NCBI GenBank assembly: GCA_902615445.1
Contig: CACMOQ010000003.1
Location: forward strand, 1-64,000
Source: an uncultured Pelagibacteraceae bacterium
GTDB lineage: Bacteria; Pseudomonadota; Alphaproteobacteria; Pelagibacterales; Pelagibacteraceae
Length of the DNA: 64,000 bases
Direction of reading: 5' to 3'
Of the stretch, positions 22,428 to 33,617 are shown piece after piece (the stretch's first letter is position 1; the number at the start of each line of letters is the position of its first letter). A program made the position numbers and the translations under genes. The notes beneath the pieces were generated by a model that did not search any database, had not been told where the DNA came from, and saw only the letters and a program-made list of their open reading frames with translations.

Positions 22428-22917
22428 TATTTTATTTATAATTCTTTTTATATTCTGTATTCATTTAAAATCACAAGAAATTGAGAATATAATAGGCATC
22501 GCTAAAGTCATAGATGGAGATACAATCAAAATAGATACCAAAAAAATAAGACTTTTTGGAATAGATGCACCAGAAAAAAAACAATTTTGTAAAAAACCAT
22601 TTTTGTCAATATCCTCAATCTCATTTAAAAAAGATTATCCTTGTGGTGAAATATCAACTAATTTTTTAAAAAAAAAAATCGATAATAAAATTATTAACTG
22701 TAAATCTTTAGGCGTGGATCGATATAAAAGACATATAGCTGAGTGTTTTAAAGGAAAAAAAAATATAAATGCTTTTATGGTTCAGAATGGCCAAGCTGTA
22801 GCTTATAGAAAATATTCTCCGAAATTTATTTCATATGAAAATAACGCAAAAAAAGAAAAACTTGGATTATGGGCTGGAACTTTCGAAATGCCTTGGGTGT
22901 ATAGAAAAAAAGATTAA
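22390..22917 (+). CDS. Secreted thermonuclease-family (SNase-like) protein
   Basis: Signal-peptide-like N-terminus; AKVIDGDTIKI...RLFGIDAPEKKQ; DRYKRHIAEC; overlaps the end of the MATE gene. Confidence 0.87.
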   Translation: MFSNKIKIFYQLNILFIILFIFCIHLKSQEIENIIGIAKVIDGDTIKIDTKKIRLFGIDAPEKKQFCKKPFLSISSISFKKDYPCGEISTNFLKKKIDNKIINCKSLGVDRYKRHIAECFKGKKNINAFMVQNGQAVAYRKYSPKFISYENNAKKEKLGLWAGTFEMPWVYRKKD

Positions 22918-23645
22918 TCTTTTTGTAATTTTTTCTCTAATTTTCTGACTAAATATGAAACAATCAAAATTAATATTAAATATTCTAAGATTAAAAAAGT
23001 GTATATTTCTAATGGTCGATAAGTTGTTACGACAAGTTCGTTAGCTTTTCTTGTTAAATCTCCTATTCCAATAATAGATACTAATGATGACATTTTGAGA
23101 ACATATACAAATTGATTTCCAATAGCAGGTAAAATATTTTTGATAGCTTGAGGAAGTATTACTAATTTCAATTTTCTAAAAAAACTCAAACCTAAAGAAC
23201 TTCCTGCCTCCCATTGTGATTTTTTAATTGAATTAATACCTGCTCTAAAAATTTCTGCTTGAAAAGCACTTTCACTTATTGATAAAGCTATAATACCTGA
23301 AACAAAAGGGCTAAAACTAATACCAGTCATTATGGGTAAGCCATAATAAATCCATAAAATTAAAACTAATAATGGAATAGCTCTTACTATTTCAACATAA
23401 CCAATGTTTAAATATGTGAGAAATTTATTTTTTGCCAATGATGGAATTGCTACCAAAAGTCCTAAGAAAATAGAAATGATTATTGAAACTGATGAGATAA
23501 AAATTGTTGTAGTTAATCCACTTAATAAAAATTTTAGATTTGTGAGTCCTTCAATATTATTAGGAGATAAAATTAACCAATTTAACTCACTTTTACCACA
23601 TGAGCTCAGAGGTAAAATTAAAAGTAAAAAAAATAAATTTCTCAC
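22914..23645 (-). CDS. Amino-acid-type ABC transporter permease (HisM/GlnP family)
   Basis: YVEIVRAIPLLVLILWIYYGLP, SAFQAEIFRAGINSIKKSQWEAGSSLGLS EAA loop. Confidence 0.9.
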   Translation of the reverse strand: MRNLFFLLLILPLSSCGKSELNWLILSPNNIEGLTNLKFLLSGLTTTIFISSVSIIISIFLGLLVAIPSLAKNKFLTYLNIGYVEIVRAIPLLVLILWIYYGLPIMTGISFSPFVSGIIALSISESAFQAEIFRAGINSIKKSQWEAGSSLGLSFFRKLKLVILPQAIKNILPAIGNQFVYVLKMSSLVSIIGIGDLTRKANELVVTTYRPLEIYTFLILEYLILILIVSYLVRKLEKKLQKD

Positions 23646-23685
23646 TTTTAAAATTATAAAGAATTAAAAAATAATTACTAATTGA

Positions 23686-24453
23686 TTATAAGCTTTTTAG
23701 ATTATATTTGGCTAGCAAACGGGTAAAGAAGCCCGAGGATTTTTTCTTTTTGATCCAGTCGTTTACATAGCTATTCCATTTATCATCGCCTTTAGGAACC
23801 ATCATGGCTAAAAAGGCTGGATTTTTTTCTCCATCAGGCACTATTGCTAATTGAGGATATTTTATTACTAACTTATTTGCCTCTGTAGAGCTTGTAATAT
23901 TTCCATCAGCTCTCCCAGCTAAAACTTCCTGAAAATCTCTTGCAGGAGCCTCGATAGAGTTTAATTTTGATTTAGGAAAGAATTCTTTTGCTTTTTCTTC
24001 TTGAGATGTACCAAGTGTTGTTGCTATCGTTACATTTTTGTTATTAAGAGAATCCCAAGTAGGAAATTTTTTTAAATTTTCTTTAAGCACAAGTGGAACT
24101 GTTCCATATTTGTAATAAGTATCTGTAAATCCCGCTACCTCAGCTCTTTTAGGAGTCTTAGTTACACTTGTTGAAATATCGTACCTTGATGATGTTATAC
24201 CTGAAACAATGGTTTTCCATTCTGCTGGAACAAATTCGATTTTTACACCCATATCTTTAGCTAATTCGTTCATAACATCAATATCAAAACCTTTATATTT
24301 ATTTGTAGCTGGATCTTTGACGGTCATTGGATCCCAATCTCCAGTAGTTCCAACTTTTAATACTCCAGAAGATGTAATTTTGTCTAAATTTGATTCTGCG
24401 TTAAGAGAAAATGGTAAGATTATAAATAGTAATAGTGTAAAAATTTTCTTCAT
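23686..24453 (-). CDS. Amino-acid-type ABC transporter substrate-binding protein (family 3)
   Basis: Signal peptide; [40 protein letters not shown]. Confidence 0.9.
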   Translation of the reverse strand: MKKIFTLLLFIILPFSLNAESNLDKITSSGVLKVGTTGDWDPMTVKDPATNKYKGFDIDVMNELAKDMGVKIEFVPAEWKTIVSGITSSRYDISTSVTKTPKRAEVAGFTDTYYKYGTVPLVLKENLKKFPTWDSLNNKNVTIATTLGTSQEEKAKEFFPKSKLNSIEAPARDFQEVLAGRADGNITSSTEANKLVIKYPQLAIVPDGEKNPAFLAMMVPKGDDKWNSYVNDWIKKKKSSGFFTRLLAKYNLKSL

Positions 24454-24487
24454 AACTATTAATAGCTAATTTATAAAAAAATTATGT

Positions 24488-25051
24488 CTATAATCTTGAC
24501 GCACTGTCATTTATCCAAGAAAATAAATGTTGTGCAAATGAGCGCCTTACAAAAAGATTTACGTCACTTTCATTCTGATTATGAATAATTACGTCAATTT
24601 TAGCTAGGATTGTCTGTGTAACTGACCCCTTTTTTTTTCTAAATTCATTAAAATTGAATGGACAGCCACTTTCAAACAAATCGTATACTTTGTCACCCTT
24701 TAAATTTATTAATATAAATTGGTCTGAAACATCGGTTATAGCCCCAAGATTAAGTTTGGAGATATTTTTATAAAGTAATTTTTCAATTTCATATTCGTTT
24801 GTGTCATTTCTGACAGTTTTATTAGAATAAATCATCCATTCATCGGGGCTTAACCATAAAGCTGTTAAATCTTCTCCTTGTGAAGAGGTATTAGGTTTTG
24901 TAGGCAAAAGCATATTCAAAGATTTTCCAGCAGCTGAAAAAAATTCTCTCTTTTTCCCTCTTATGATTAACTTGATTGTAGGTTGTACCTCTCTCATTTG
25001 AAGATCTTGATATGATTTTTCATCAGATAAAGCTCGATTATAATTAAGCAT
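24488..25051 (-). CDS. soxG: Sarcosine oxidase gamma subunit
   Basis: ALWLSPDEWMIY; operon position after soxA. Confidence 0.88.
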   Translation of the reverse strand: MLNYNRALSDEKSYQDLQMREVQPTIKLIIRGKKREFFSAAGKSLNMLLPTKPNTSSQGEDLTALWLSPDEWMIYSNKTVRNDTNEYEIEKLLYKNISKLNLGAITDVSDQFILINLKGDKVYDLFESGCPFNFNEFRKKKGSVTQTILAKIDVIIHNQNESDVNLFVRRSFAQHLFSWINDSASRL

Positions 25052-28000
25052 TTAATCTTTTATTCTCCTTATCTAAAAAAACAGGATCTGTGATTGTTAC
25101 ATTAATTTTTTTGTTTTCCATTGGAATTATTAATTTTTGTCCGAGCATATTTTTACCACCTTTTACAACTCCAAGAGCTATGGATTTTTTTAAGTTAGGG
25201 CTGAAATAGCTTGAAGTAACATGACCTAACATTTCAATTGGTGATTTGTTTATATCAGCAACTATCTGTGCACCTTCTTCTAAAATTTCGTTTGGGTTAT
25301 CAGTTAATAAACCAACTAATTGTTTTCTATCCCCCCTAATTGTATCAGATCTGTACAATGACCTTTTACCAATAAAATCATATTTCTTTTTACTTACTAT
25401 CCAATCCATTTGTAAATCAATAGGAGTTATTGTACCGTCAGTGTCTTGACCAATAATTATGAAACCTTTTTCTGCCCTCAGCAAATGCATAGTTTCAGTT
25501 CCATAAGGTGTAATATTGTAATTTTTTCCAACCTCCATACATTTTTCCCAAACAGATTTTCCAAAATTAGCCTGAACATTGATTTCATAGCTTTGTTCAC
25601 CGGTAAAACTTATTCTCATTATTCTACAATGTATTTTTCCTATCTTTGTTTTCTTAAACGACATGTGTGGAAAATTTTTATCTGAGAGATCGAGACCAGG
25701 AAATATCCCGGAAATAATTTTTTTACTATTAGGCCCGCAAACACTTATAGTTGCAAAGTGATCTGTTACCGAAGTTAAATATACATCGAGCTCAGGCCAT
25801 TCTGTTTGTAAGTAATCTTCTAACTTTCCTAAAACATTTGCAGCCCCTCCGGTGGTAGTTGTCATTAAATAGTGATTTTCACCTAAACGTGTAGTGACAC
25901 CATCATCATAAACCATACCATCTTCATTAAGCATTAAACCATATCTACATTTACCAATTTGAAGTTTCGACCAGGCATTCGTATAAACACGGTTGAGAAA
26001 TTCTGATGCGTCAGTACCTTGAATATCAATTTTACCAAGGGTTGATGCATCTAATATTCCAGCACTTTCTCTAGCAGCCTTACTTTCTCTTTGAACCGCT
26101 TGAAACATATTCTCATTATTTTTAGGATAATACCAAGCTCTTTTCCATTGACCCACATTTTCAAATTTTGCACTGTTTTTTACATGCCATTCGTGAATTG
26201 GTGTTTTTCTATAAGCATCAAAATATTCACCAACATTTCTTCCCACAATTGTTCCAAAAGTGAGTGGGGTATATGGAGGTCTAAAAGTTGTTGTTCCAAG
26301 CTCACCCATTTTAACCTCTGAGGTTTCAGCAATTATACCCAAAGCATGCATATTACCTAATTTACCTTGATCTGTTCCCATTCCAGTCGTGGTATATCTT
26401 TTTACATGTTCAATTGATTTAAAACCCTCTCTTAAGGCTAATTTAATATCTTTGGCAGTAGCATCATTTTGATAATCGACAAATGATTTTGTTTTTCCCA
26501 AAACTTTATCAGAGGGAAGAAGCCATATATTTCGTTTAAAATTGTTGTATGAGGATAAAACATCGAAATTTTCATACACATTATCTTTATCTTTAATATT
26601 GAGAAAATCTTTTAAAGATTTAGGAACATTCATCAAAATAGAATTTAGAGTTAAATCGCCATTACATGCACCTACACTTATTTGATCTGAAGGGTAAACA
26701 TTAGGGATAAAAACTTGGTCTTCGTCTCTAAATTTAAGCTTTCCTCCTGATTGAGTAAATAAATGAACAGCTGGTGTCCATCCACCTGAAATACCAAGAC
26801 AATCGCATAATAAATCAATTTTTGAGCCTATAACATTCTGCCCATCTTTTGAAAGTTGCATAATAGAAATCTTATTAATTCTTCTATATCCATAAGTATT
26901 TATAATTGTGTGACCTTTAAAAATTTTAACATTATTCTTTTCTACCTCATAAATTAATTTTGAATCAACTTCTTCCCTATTGTCTACAATAGCTTCTACA
27001 TTTATTCCTTTTTGAATTAAACTAATAGCTGTTTCATAAGCGCTGTCATTATTTGTGAAAAGAATATTTTTTTCACCACAAGCGACACCAAATAAATCAG
27101 CATATTTTTTAATAGCTGAGGAAAGAAGAATTCCTGGACGATCATTGTTGTTGAAAATAAGTGGTCTTTCAATAGATCCAGTGGCTGTAATAACTTTTTT
27201 TGCTCTTATTTTGAGCAATTTATGTCTTGTTTTATTTTTTCTTCTTTCAATCGGTAAATAATCAGTAAGATTTTCTCTTGCTAATAAATAATTGTACCCA
27301 TGATAAGCTGCAACACTTGTTCTAGTTTTAATTTCTAAATTTTCAATTTTTTTTATTTCGTTAATTTCTTTCTCCAACCATGAACCTGAATTTTGATTAT
27401 TAATTTTAAAATATTCTGAGTTTTGATATATGGTAGATCCTCCAAGATAAGGTTTTTCATCGACAAGAAGTGTTTTAAAGCCGTTTTTAGCAGCTGTTTT
27501 AGCTGATATTATTCCTGAAATACCTGCACCGATAACTAAAACATCACAATGTATATATCTGTGTTCATAAATATCTGGATCAGGCTTAGTTGGTGATTTA
27601 CCCAATCCTGCAGACTTACGAATAAAGTACTCGTATTTTTCCCAAAAACTAGCTGGCCACATAAATGTTTTATAATAAAAACCAGCTGGCAGAAGAGGGG
27701 ATAAAAAATTATTTATTCCTCCGATATCAAAATTTACACTTGGCCAACAATTTTGACTAGACGCCTCTAAACCTTCATATATTTCAACTTCTGTAGCTCT
27801 AACATTTGGTTCAGTCCAAGGAGAAATTTTGTGAAGTTGCACAATAGCATTTGGCTCTTCTGATCCAGCAGTCATAATTCCACGAGGCCTATGATATTTA
27901 AAACTTCTTCCAACAAGATGAATATCATTTGCTAGTAGTGCTGAAGCCAACGTATCACCTTTAAAACCGTAATACAATTTCCCATTAAATTTAAAAGAAA

Positions 28001-28055
28001 TTTTGTAAGTTTCATCAATATGCTTGCTTCTTTTAACTCTTAGTTTTTTTTTCAT
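25044..28055 (-). CDS. soxA: Sarcosine oxidase alpha subunit
   Basis: N-terminal 2Fe-2S-like module (GDTLASALLANDIHLVGRSFKYHRPRG), FAD motif VLVIGAGISGI, C-terminal GcvT-like domain. Confidence 0.95.
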   Translation of the reverse strand: MKKKLRVKRSKHIDETYKISFKFNGKLYYGFKGDTLASALLANDIHLVGRSFKYHRPRGIMTAGSEEPNAIVQLHKISPWTEPNVRATEVEIYEGLEASSQNCWPSVNFDIGGINNFLSPLLPAGFYYKTFMWPASFWEKYEYFIRKSAGLGKSPTKPDPDIYEHRYIHCDVLVIGAGISGIISAKTAAKNGFKTLLVDEKPYLGGSTIYQNSEYFKINNQNSGSWLEKEINEIKKIENLEIKTRTSVAAYHGYNYLLARENLTDYLPIERRKNKTRHKLLKIRAKKVITATGSIERPLIFNNNDRPGILLSSAIKKYADLFGVACGEKNILFTNNDSAYETAISLIQKGINVEAIVDNREEVDSKLIYEVEKNNVKIFKGHTIINTYGYRRINKISIMQLSKDGQNVIGSKIDLLCDCLGISGGWTPAVHLFTQSGGKLKFRDEDQVFIPNVYPSDQISVGACNGDLTLNSILMNVPKSLKDFLNIKDKDNVYENFDVLSSYNNFKRNIWLLPSDKVLGKTKSFVDYQNDATAKDIKLALREGFKSIEHVKRYTTTGMGTDQGKLGNMHALGIIAETSEVKMGELGTTTFRPPYTPLTFGTIVGRNVGEYFDAYRKTPIHEWHVKNSAKFENVGQWKRAWYYPKNNENMFQAVQRESKAARESAGILDASTLGKIDIQGTDASEFLNRVYTNAWSKLQIGKCRYGLMLNEDGMVYDDGVTTRLGENHYLMTTTTGGAANVLGKLEDYLQTEWPELDVYLTSVTDHFATISVCGPNSKKIISGIFPGLDLSDKNFPHMSFKKTKIGKIHCRIMRISFTGEQSYEINVQANFGKSVWEKCMEVGKNYNITPYGTETMHLLRAEKGFIIIGQDTDGTITPIDLQMDWIVSKKKYDFIGKRSLYRSDTIRGDRKQLVGLLTDNPNEILEEGAQIVADINKSPIEMLGHVTSSYFSPNLKKSIALGVVKGGKNMLGQKLIIPMENKKINVTITDPVFLDKENKRLNA

Positions 28056-28060
28056 ATTTT

Positions 28061-28333
28061 TTAAATTGGTGGTTTTTCTCCCATCTTATATACAGCCTTT
28101 ATTTCATCATTAGAAGTGTCTCTCACTATATTAAACCATTTCCTACATCCATGAATATGATTCCATCTTTCATACTGAACACCTTTAATATTCTTTCTCA
28201 TAAATAAATACTCTGCCCACTCATCGTCACTTAATTCTGTTGGTTGTTTAGGTCTTACTATATGAGCCTCACCACCAGCTTTAAATTCACTCTGTTCTCT
28301 CTCTCCACAAAAAGGACAATTAATTAGAAACAT
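28061..28333 (-). CDS. soxD: Sarcosine oxidase delta subunit
   Basis: FLINCPFCGEREQSEFKAGGEAHIVRP; HIHGCRKWFNIVRDT. Confidence 0.95.
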   Translation of the reverse strand: MFLINCPFCGEREQSEFKAGGEAHIVRPKQPTELSDDEWAEYLFMRKNIKGVQYERWNHIHGCRKWFNIVRDTSNDEIKAVYKMGEKPPI

Positions 28334-29586
28334 CAGTGTGCTACTGCTGCAGCACCATGCTCATCCACCAGATCACCACTTACAAATCTATTTAAATTAA
28401 AAGCAGCGTTAAGTTTATGAGGTTCATCATTAGCTATTGTATGTGCAAACAAATCTCCAGATCCAGGTGTTGCTTTAAAACCACCAGTTCCCCAACCACA
28501 ATTAAAATATAAGCCTTTCACAGAGGTTTTACTAATTATTGGACTTGCATCAGGGCAAATGTCTACAATTCCTCCCCATTGTCTTAACATTCTCATTCTA
28601 CTAAATATCGGGTATAATTCTAAAATTGCATTTAAAGTTCCCTCTACTATGTCGTGACTACCTTTTTGAGAATAAGATATGTAATCATCTGTACCAGCAC
28701 CAATAACTAACTCACCTTTATCTGATTGGCTTACGTAAGCGTGGACTGCATTAGACATTACAACAGTATCAATTATAGGTTTAACTGGTTCAGACACAAG
28801 CGCCTGTAATGGTTTACTTTCCAGAGGTAATTTTAGACCTGCCATTTGAGCAATTACACTAGAGTGACCAGCAGCAACAACACCAATTTTTTTTGTTTTT
28901 ATAAATCCTTTTGTTGTCTCTACACCTTCAACTTCATCACCATTTCTCTTAATTCCTTTCACTTCACAATTTTGAATAATATCAACACCCATTTTATCCG
29001 CACCTCTTGCATATCCCCATGCAACAGCGTCATGTCGTGCTGTGCCAGCCCGTTTTTGTAAAGTTCCCCCTAAAACAGGATATCTTATATTTGGAGAGGT
29101 ATTTATTATAGGACAAAATTTTTTGACTTGTTCTGTGTTTAAATAAACTGCATCAATACCATTAAGCCTATTTGCGTGTGTTCTTCTTTTTAAGTCCCTA
29201 ACATCTTGAAGATTATGAGCAAGATTCATAACTCCTCTTTGACTAAACATAACATTATAATTCAGTTCTTGAGATAATCCTTCCCATATCTTGAGAGCAT
29301 GATCATAAAGCCCAGCACTTGCATCCCATAAATAATTTGATCTAATAATAGTAGTGTTTCTTCCTGTATTACCACCACCTATCCATCCTTTTTCAACGAC
29401 AGCAATTTTTTTTATGTCATGTTTTTTTGCTAAATAGTAAGCAGTAGCTAGCCCATGACCTCCACCACCGATAATTATAACATCATACTCTTTTTTTGGG
29501 TCTGGGTCTCTCCATGCTCTCTGCCAATTTTCGTGATAGGTTAGAGCGTTTTTAAAAAGAGAAAAAATGGAATATTTATTTGTCAT
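28333..29586 (-). CDS. soxB: Sarcosine oxidase beta subunit
   Basis: [45 protein letters not shown]. Confidence 0.96.
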   Translation of the reverse strand: MTNKYSIFSLFKNALTYHENWQRAWRDPDPKKEYDVIIIGGGGHGLATAYYLAKKHDIKKIAVVEKGWIGGGNTGRNTTIIRSNYLWDASAGLYDHALKIWEGLSQELNYNVMFSQRGVMNLAHNLQDVRDLKRRTHANRLNGIDAVYLNTEQVKKFCPIINTSPNIRYPVLGGTLQKRAGTARHDAVAWGYARGADKMGVDIIQNCEVKGIKRNGDEVEGVETTKGFIKTKKIGVVAAGHSSVIAQMAGLKLPLESKPLQALVSEPVKPIIDTVVMSNAVHAYVSQSDKGELVIGAGTDDYISYSQKGSHDIVEGTLNAILELYPIFSRMRMLRQWGGIVDICPDASPIISKTSVKGLYFNCGWGTGGFKATPGSGDLFAHTIANDEPHKLNAAFNLNRFVSGDLVDEHGAAAVAH

Positions 29587-29639
29587 AAGTCTTAAGAGAT
29601 AAAATTTATACTTTTAACATTTACATATATATAATATTT

Positions 29640-30290
29640 TTATTTTTTTGCTTCAAGATAAATAGTCTGAAAAGCTCTATCTTTTAAATCTTTTACTAAG
29701 TCTTCATTTTCACCTTCTCCAAATTGACACACTTTTGCGGACGAAAAACCAGCATTTAATAATTCTCTTTTCAAAGTTTCTTTGTCCCAAACATTAAGAT
29801 GTCCATAGTTATTAGTTAAATCTCTCATGGCATCACATCCATTTTCGAAACTTGAAAAATAATCATCTTTTTTTTTTTCATTATAATTTTCAATAAATAA
29901 ATCAAGACCTGGAACTGTACACCTAAATATTGCAGTTTTTTTTAAAACCCTACATATTTCTGACAGCAAAAATTTTGCGTCTTTAAAATACAGATGTTCC
30001 AAAGTATGTTCACTAAAAGCACCCTCGTAAACATTATCTTCAAATGGAAGTTTGTACCTAAAATCATGTGAGATATAATTTTTTTTTTTCCAAAAAGAAA
30101 AACTAGAGTTATAAAAATCAAGATTATCAAAATTATTAAATTTATGATAACCACACCCAATGTGAATATATTTATTTTTAGCTTTAATAATTTTAGGAGA
30201 AAGAAATCTTTTAATCTTGGCAATTAATGCCATTTGAAGAGATCTTCTTAGGTTTACTCTGAAATTATCTTTATCATCAAAAACGTACAT
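29640..30290 (-). CDS. SAM-dependent methyltransferase (type 11-like)
   Basis: KYIHIGCGYHKFNNFDNLDF, FSEHTLEHLYFKDAKFLLSEICRVLK. Confidence 0.78.
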   Translation of the reverse strand: MYVFDDKDNFRVNLRRSLQMALIAKIKRFLSPKIIKAKNKYIHIGCGYHKFNNFDNLDFYNSSFSFWKKKNYISHDFRYKLPFEDNVYEGAFSEHTLEHLYFKDAKFLLSEICRVLKKTAIFRCTVPGLDLFIENYNEKKKDDYFSSFENGCDAMRDLTNNYGHLNVWDKETLKRELLNAGFSSAKVCQFGEGENEDLVKDLKDRAFQTIYLEAKK

Positions 30291-30390
30291 ACTTTTTTTT
30301 AAAAAATTGGTATATTATACTAAATTAATATTCAAATATAAGTTGATTTATTTTGAATCATAACAGATATATTAATTATAAATTAGCTTA

Positions 30391-30482
30391 GGAAGAGTGG
30401 GTGAGAGGTTTAAACCAGTCGTTTGCTAAATGACCGTGCGAGGAAACTTGTACCGAGGGTTCGAATCCCTCCTCTTCCGCCA
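30391..30482 (+). tRNA. tRNA-Ser(GCU), genomically encoded CCA
   Basis: Acceptor GGAAGAG/CTCTTCC, anticodon stem GTCGT/ATGAC with loop TTGCTAA (anticodon 30425-30427), long variable arm, GGTTCGAATCC T-arm, discriminator G then CCA. Confidence 0.97.
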
Positions 30483-30485
30483 TTC

Positions 30486-32693
30486 TCAAAATAAAGGATT
30501 ATCTTTAAAAAAATCTTTCATTGTGATTGGTTTTTGTTCTAAGATGAACCTGTAGACATTATAGTTTTCCAGCACTCTTTGAACGTAGTTTCTAGTTTCT
30601 TTAAATTTAATTAGCTCAATCCAATCGATATAATTGGTTTGTCCTTTTTGTGGATTTTTATTGATTCTTTTCCAATATCTAACCCTTTTTGGCCCAGCGT
30701 TGTAAGCTGCAACTGCGTAAGGGTATGCTCCATCATATTCTAGAATTAAACCAGCAATGTAATGTGAACCCAAATTAATATTATATTCTGGATCAGTTGT
30801 GAGTCTCGATTTAGAATATGGTAGCTTAGCCTGTTTAGCAACTAATTTAGCTGTATAAGGCATTAATTGCATTAAACCTTTGGCTCCAGCGTGACTGTTT
30901 GCTTTCAGATCGAACTCACTTTCCTGCCTTATGATAGATAAAATAAAAGCAGCTTCTGGAATTTTTCTTCCATTTATATATTTTGGAGTACTTATTATTG
31001 GATAATTAAATTTATTATGAAATCTTTTTTCATAAGAAGCTATTTTAGAAATTTGTATGGCAAAATCAAAACGATCAATATTTGTAGCCAGTTCAGCAGC
31101 TAAAACTTCACTTCCACTATCAATATTATCATTAGCAAGATGCCTGAGCATATGTTTTGCATACTTATCCTCGTCTAACTCATCTAATAAATAAATTAGT
31201 TTAACGATTTCTTTCTTAAAAAAGTAATCACGATACTTCTTATTTACCTCAAAATCTTTGGAGAGCTCAAATTTTCCATTTGGATTTATTTCCATAAAAG
31301 CCAATTGACCATAATAAGTAGTTAGATAATTAGAAGCTTCAGTAAACCATTTATTTGATAATTCTTTATATCCTAAGACCTTATAAGTTTTCCCAAGCCA
31401 ATATGCTCCTCTTGCAACACTTATAGGATACCCGACATTATTATAAAAATTTTCAAAATGATCTTTTGCTAACAAAGGATCATTCAAAAAGCTCAAGGCA
31501 ATCCATCCGCTCATCCATTCGGCTGCTGCAAATTCTGGACCCTCAGATAATGAATGATTACTGCTAATTTTATATGCTAACTCGTACTTTTTTTTATAAA
31601 TCAAAGATCTTGATATAATTTCTCTTTCAATCCACCACTTGTCTGGTCTAACCAAGTAATCTTCTGTATTTTTAATTTTTAATAAAATTTCAACAGAACT
31701 ATCAACTCGTCCTCTTTTTCTTCTCCATTTTAATCTATCGTAATTTAAACCAGCATCATTTTTAAATTTAGTTGGCACTTTTGATATTGCATTATCGACA
31801 CCATATGATCTGCTCATCAATAATTGTCTTGCATTATATAAAAGTTCATATTCTTTAGGTAAATATCTTAATAATCGTTTCAAATCCCAATACTTATTAT
31901 TCCATGCTAGATAATCAGCTCTCTTTATATAATCATTCGCATTAAGATATTTCTTAAATTTTTTTCTATAGAATCTTAGTTCGGACTTGGTTAATTCTGC
32001 TGTAATCCATCCCTCTTTAACCAGTTTCAAACCTTTTTCCTTTTCACCAGTTAAGATATAGCTTTCTCCAAGTATCATTTTTCCAAATCCACTTAATGGC
32101 TCAGAAGAGCCATACCAATTAATAATTTTTTTTGGAGAAACTTTATCTGTTGAAAGCTTATGTTCAGCTAAATATTTTACTCTACCAATTCTTGGGTAAT
32201 CCTCATTTTTATCGATAAAAGTTCTATAATCGAAATATGATGCTTGATTACCCTTTGTAAGAAGGTGTCTCCATTGTATAAAATTATAAATAGATTTATC
32301 TTTAGCTTTTTTTGCAGTTTTTAAAGCCGCTGTCCATTTTGCTTTTTTCATTTCCGCAATAGCTTTATTTGCTAAGCTAAAATCTTTTTTATTATAGTAT
32401 TTTGATATTTTAATATTTTTAGGTTTTTCAGATCCTGCTATAAGAGGCTTTTTCTTAGGGAGTATAAAGTTGATTTTTATACCCTGTTTTGCAATATCTT
32501 CTTTGTCAATTTCTTTTTTTTTAGTTTTTTTAATTGGTTTCGGTAACGGCTTAAGCACATCTATTAACAATTTTTTCTCAGTTTCCTCTGTGGTTTGAGA
32601 TGGCTTAATTAGAGGAATTATGTCGGATATAGCTATATTAGTTAGACAGACGAGAGGAAACAAAACTATTAAAAATAGTATTTTTTTTAACAT
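30486..32693 (-). CDS. Soluble lytic murein transglycosylase (SLT family)
   Basis: SLT domain AAFILSIIRQESEFDLKANSHAGAKGLMQLMPYTAK, AVAAYNAGPKRVRYW; alpha-helical N-terminus, signal peptide. Confidence 0.93.
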   Translation of the reverse strand: MLKKILFLIVLFPLVCLTNIAISDIIPLIKPSQTTEETEKKLLIDVLKPLPKPIKKTKKKEIDKEDIAKQGIKINFILPKKKPLIAGSEKPKNIKISKYYNKKDFSLANKAIAEMKKAKWTAALKTAKKAKDKSIYNFIQWRHLLTKGNQASYFDYRTFIDKNEDYPRIGRVKYLAEHKLSTDKVSPKKIINWYGSSEPLSGFGKMILGESYILTGEKEKGLKLVKEGWITAELTKSELRFYRKKFKKYLNANDYIKRADYLAWNNKYWDLKRLLRYLPKEYELLYNARQLLMSRSYGVDNAISKVPTKFKNDAGLNYDRLKWRRKRGRVDSSVEILLKIKNTEDYLVRPDKWWIEREIISRSLIYKKKYELAYKISSNHSLSEGPEFAAAEWMSGWIALSFLNDPLLAKDHFENFYNNVGYPISVARGAYWLGKTYKVLGYKELSNKWFTEASNYLTTYYGQLAFMEINPNGKFELSKDFEVNKKYRDYFFKKEIVKLIYLLDELDEDKYAKHMLRHLANDNIDSGSEVLAAELATNIDRFDFAIQISKIASYEKRFHNKFNYPIISTPKYINGRKIPEAAFILSIIRQESEFDLKANSHAGAKGLMQLMPYTAKLVAKQAKLPYSKSRLTTDPEYNINLGSHYIAGLILEYDGAYPYAVAAYNAGPKRVRYWKRINKNPQKGQTNYIDWIELIKFKETRNYVQRVLENYNVYRFILEQKPITMKDFFKDNPLF

Positions 32694-32735
32694 AATCTTT
32701 AGTATATGTATCTACAATCTATGTTATAAGTATTT

Positions 32736-33617
32736 ATGTTTAAAGGTTCAAATGTTGCTTTAGTCACTCCTTTTAAAAACGGTAAACTTGATGATGCTAG
32801 TTATATCAAGTTAATTCATTTTCACATTAAAAATGGAACAAATGGTTTAGTTCCAGCTGGAACAACAGGAGAATCACCGACATTAAGCCATGAAGAGCAC
32901 GAAAGAGTTATAGAATTGTGTGTTAAAGAGAGTGATGGCAAATTACCTGTAATTGCAGGCACAGGATCAAATTCTACTGAGGAGGCTATATCTCTTACTT
33001 CTCATGCAGAAAGAATTGGAGCTAACGGTGCTTTAATAGTTACACCTTATTATAATAAGCCAACCCAAGAGGGACTTTATCAACATTATAAAGCAATAAA
33101 TGATAAATGTGGCATTCCAATTATTATTTATAATATTCCAGGAAGATCGGTAATAGATATGTCAGTCGACACTATGGCAAGATTATTTGAGCTTAAAAAT
33201 ATAGTTGGTGTCAAGGATGCAACGGGAGACTTAAATAGAGTAAACGAAACTTTAAAAAAATTAGGTAAAGATTTTATTCAACTTACCGGAAATGATGATA
33301 ATGCTTTGGAATTTAATTTAAGAGGAGGGGTAGGCTCAATAAGTGTTACTGCCAACATTGCTCCAAAGTATTGTTCAGAATTTCAAAAGTTTTCAATTTT
33401 AACTGATGAAAAATCTAAACTCGAAGCAGAAAAAATTGATAAAATTTTACAACCAGTTCATCATTCGATGTTTATAGAAAGCAATCCTAGTCCTGTTAAA
33501 TATGCAGCAAAACTATTAGGTTTATGTGATGATGAGGTTAGACTTCCTATGGTAAAAGTTACAGAGGCTACAAAAAAAATAGTTGAGGGTGCCTTAAAGT
33601 CTGCAAAATTGATTTAA
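32736..33617 (+). CDS. dapA: 4-hydroxy-tetrahydrodipicolinate synthase
   Basis: [41 protein letters not shown]. Confidence 0.96.
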   Translation: MFKGSNVALVTPFKNGKLDDASYIKLIHFHIKNGTNGLVPAGTTGESPTLSHEEHERVIELCVKESDGKLPVIAGTGSNSTEEAISLTSHAERIGANGALIVTPYYNKPTQEGLYQHYKAINDKCGIPIIIYNIPGRSVIDMSVDTMARLFELKNIVGVKDATGDLNRVNETLKKLGKDFIQLTGNDDNALEFNLRGGVGSISVTANIAPKYCSEFQKFSILTDEKSKLEAEKIDKILQPVHHSMFIESNPSPVKYAAKLLGLCDDEVRLPMVKVTEATKKIVEGALKSAKLI

